Below are positions 62,860-64,000 of a stretch of 64,000 nt of DNA, piece by piece. The DNA comes from Bacteroidales bacterium (lineage in GTDB: Bacteria; Bacteroidota; Bacteroidia; Bacteroidales; P3), in contig JAIRNR010000033.1 of the NCBI GenBank assembly GCA_031257915.1, positions 1-64,000 of the forward strand, written 5' to 3'. The position numbers were made by a program, and so were the translations under genes. How positions within the stretch are numbered: position 1 is the first letter of the stretch; each line of letters starts with the position of its first letter. A model generated the notes under the pieces. The model searched no databases, was not told the DNA's origin, and was given only the letters and a program-made list of their open reading frames with translations.

Positions 62860-63575
62860 AGTTCCTGCGGATCCGTACCGTAGCGAAAAACTCGCATCGG
62901 ACGTGAGCCGGTAAGTTTTATATCGTCGTTTTTTACAACAAGCGCAGTTGCTTCACGAAGTCCCACAACCGTTACGGAGGGATTTACAACGAGAAATTCT
63001 TTTATTCTGTCCTCACGTGTTTCTCCCCCATGTCCGGCAGGATTTGCGTCAAGATAATGCGGATTTATCTGAAATGGAACCAAACCCAAAGTATCAAGTG
63101 ATTTTGGCTCTATTACAGGCATATCATTCGTTGTTCTCATTGTCGGGCAGGCAATATTCGCGCCCGCACTCCATCCGATATAAGGACATCCGCCCAAAAC
63201 ACGTTCGCGAATACTTGACATCAAATTTAATTTATGAAGCGCGTAAACCAAATGAAAAGTATTGCCGCCGCCAACAATAATACATTCTGCATTTTCAATA
63301 TGCTTTACTGCAGGGTCATCGCATTTGTGAATTGAACGCAGACGCAATCCGTCCTGTTCCAATACACTTGTTACTCTGTCAAAATACAGGTCGTAACTGT
63401 CTTTTATTGTTTTACCTTCAAACGTTTGCCCTACATTTACTCCCGCATAGGGAATAAACAGTGCTTCTTTAACACCGTATTGCCTGCAATAGTCAACTAT
63501 ATCATTTTTTATCCACCCCAGATACTCTTCGCCCGCATTCGTTGAATTGCTTATAAGAAAAAGATTTCGCTTCAT
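62826..63575 (-). CDS. pepE: Dipeptidase E-like serine peptidase (family S51)
   Basis: 249 residues, no signal peptide. Nucleophile Ser136 in GWSAGAN, preceded by IVGGGNTFHL (100-109), and His173 in INPHYLD. These match peptidase E, which cleaves dipeptides starting with Asp. Start ATG at 63575 overlaps the stop of the T9SS protein by 4 bases (ATGA), so the two are translationally coupled, which is unusual for a cytoplasmic peptidase and a secreted protein. RecR converges on it. Confidence 0.9.
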   Translation of the reverse strand: MKRNLFLISNSTNAGEEYLGWIKNDIVDYCRQYGVKEALFIPYAGVNVGQTFEGKTIKDSYDLYFDRVTSVLEQDGLRLRSIHKCDDPAVKHIENAECIIVGGGNTFHLVYALHKLNLMSSIRERVLGGCPYIGWSAGANIACPTMRTTNDMPVIEPKSLDTLGLVPFQINPHYLDANPAGHGGETREDRIKEFLVVNPSVTVVGLREATALVVKNDDIKLTGSRPMRVFRYGTDPQELSAKDDLRIIL

Positions 63576-64000
63576 TGTTTTATAAATTTGATTGTTTGAT
63601 TGTCGAGAGATACAAAATATATTCCTTTTGCAAGATGTGCTACATCCAGCACTGCATTTTCCGCGCTGTAAAATCTGCGCATAAAAATCATTTGTCCTTT
63701 GTCGTTGAAAACAGTTGCCTTAAAATTATTTTTTTTTGATTCAATTGTCAGTTTATCATTAACAGGATTAGGAAAAATATTAAAATATGCCGTACCGTTT
63801 ACCGCATTTGAAATATTTTCTGAGGAAACAGCATTTTCTTCAAAAACGGCATTTAATGTTTGATTTTTGTCCAGCGTAAAAGTATAGACAGAATCCGTGC
63901 TTCTCACTATTCCATAAAAATTCCATTCTTTAAATGTGTACCCTGCGGCGGCATGTGCTTCTAATGTAATATCATACCCTGTTCTGAAAGTTCCCAACCC
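63572..64000 (-). CDS. C-terminal end of a T9SS-secreted protein
   Basis: The frame is open to the right edge of the window, so the gene begins outside it. The visible 142 residues start in a bacterial repeat domain of the InlB/B-repeat type (GYTFKEWNF, YTFTLDKNQTLNAVFEE), followed by a type A T9SS sorting domain (YFNIFPNPVNDKLTIES, DVAHLAKGIYFVSLD, IKFIKQ). The nature of the missing N-terminal part cannot be told. Its stop overlaps the peptidase E start. Confidence 0.85.
   Translation of the reverse strand, partial: GLGTFRTGYDITLEAHAAAGYTFKEWNFYGIVRSTDSVYTFTLDKNQTLNAVFEENAVSSENISNAVNGTAYFNIFPNPVNDKLTIESKKNNFKATVFNDKGQMIFMRRFYSAENAVLDVAHLAKGIYFVSLDNQTIKFIKQ

Overview
The window is from an AT-rich member of the Bacteroidota, most likely a Bacteroidales species with a type IX secretion system (T9SS). 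Evidence: four SusC/SusD-type features repeat across three loci, many lipoproteins have short acidic or basic stretches after the lipobox cysteine, several exported proteins end in T9SS C-terminal sorting domains, an SprB-repeat adhesin is present, and Bacteroidota-type -7 boxes (TAnnTTTG) precede many genes. No rRNA, tRNA or CRISPR array was recognised. The exact genus cannot be told from the sequence alone.

Layout. 1-3.5 kb: end of a large SprB-repeat surface protein whose tail looks frame-disrupted. 3.5-4.1 kb: relic small gene and terminator. 4.1-11.3 kb (minus): SusC-SusD-SusE-SusF-like operon. 11.3-11.6 kb: divergent control region flanked by a 22-bp perfect inverted repeat. 11.6-17.9 kb (plus): paralogous SusC-SusD operon ending in a lipoprotein with starch-binding-like modules and a terminator. 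18.0-19.5 kb: Rpn-type PD-(D/E)XK nuclease and a small lipoprotein. 19.5-28.6 kb: third SusC-SusD-SusE locus, which carries a surface lipoprotein GH13 alpha-amylase and a T9SS-secreted protein with two nearly identical starch-binding modules. Together the three loci suggest a cell specialised in capturing and cutting starch-like alpha-glucans.

28.7-45.5 kb holds a compact hybrid polyketide/nonribosomal peptide cluster, the most unusual region: a membrane protein, a KS-AT-KR-DH-ACP polyketide synthase, a free-standing trans enoyl reductase, a C-A-T-TE peptide synthetase, an 81-residue basic protein of unknown function, and an A-T-C-A-T peptide synthetase. The genes overlap by 1-4 bases or are closely spaced. 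Reading active sites gives a plausible non-collinear line: loading A-T (no Asp235, so probably not an alpha-amino acid), C-A-T, malonyl-dependent PKS with full beta-carbon reduction available, and an Asp-like C-A-T-TE release module. No characterised product is recognised.

45.7-54.9 kb: a T9SS protein, an in-frame fusion of a Fur/Zur-type regulator to a His-rich TonB-dependent receptor (probably zinc), and a translationally coupled pair of large exported proteins of unknown function. 55.0-64 kb: ABC-F ATPase, a DUF3825-type gene in a repeat-bounded island with a hairpin in its leader, a second Rpn nuclease, glmM-type hexosamine phosphate mutase, a conserved exported protein, recR, peptidase E and the end of another T9SS protein.
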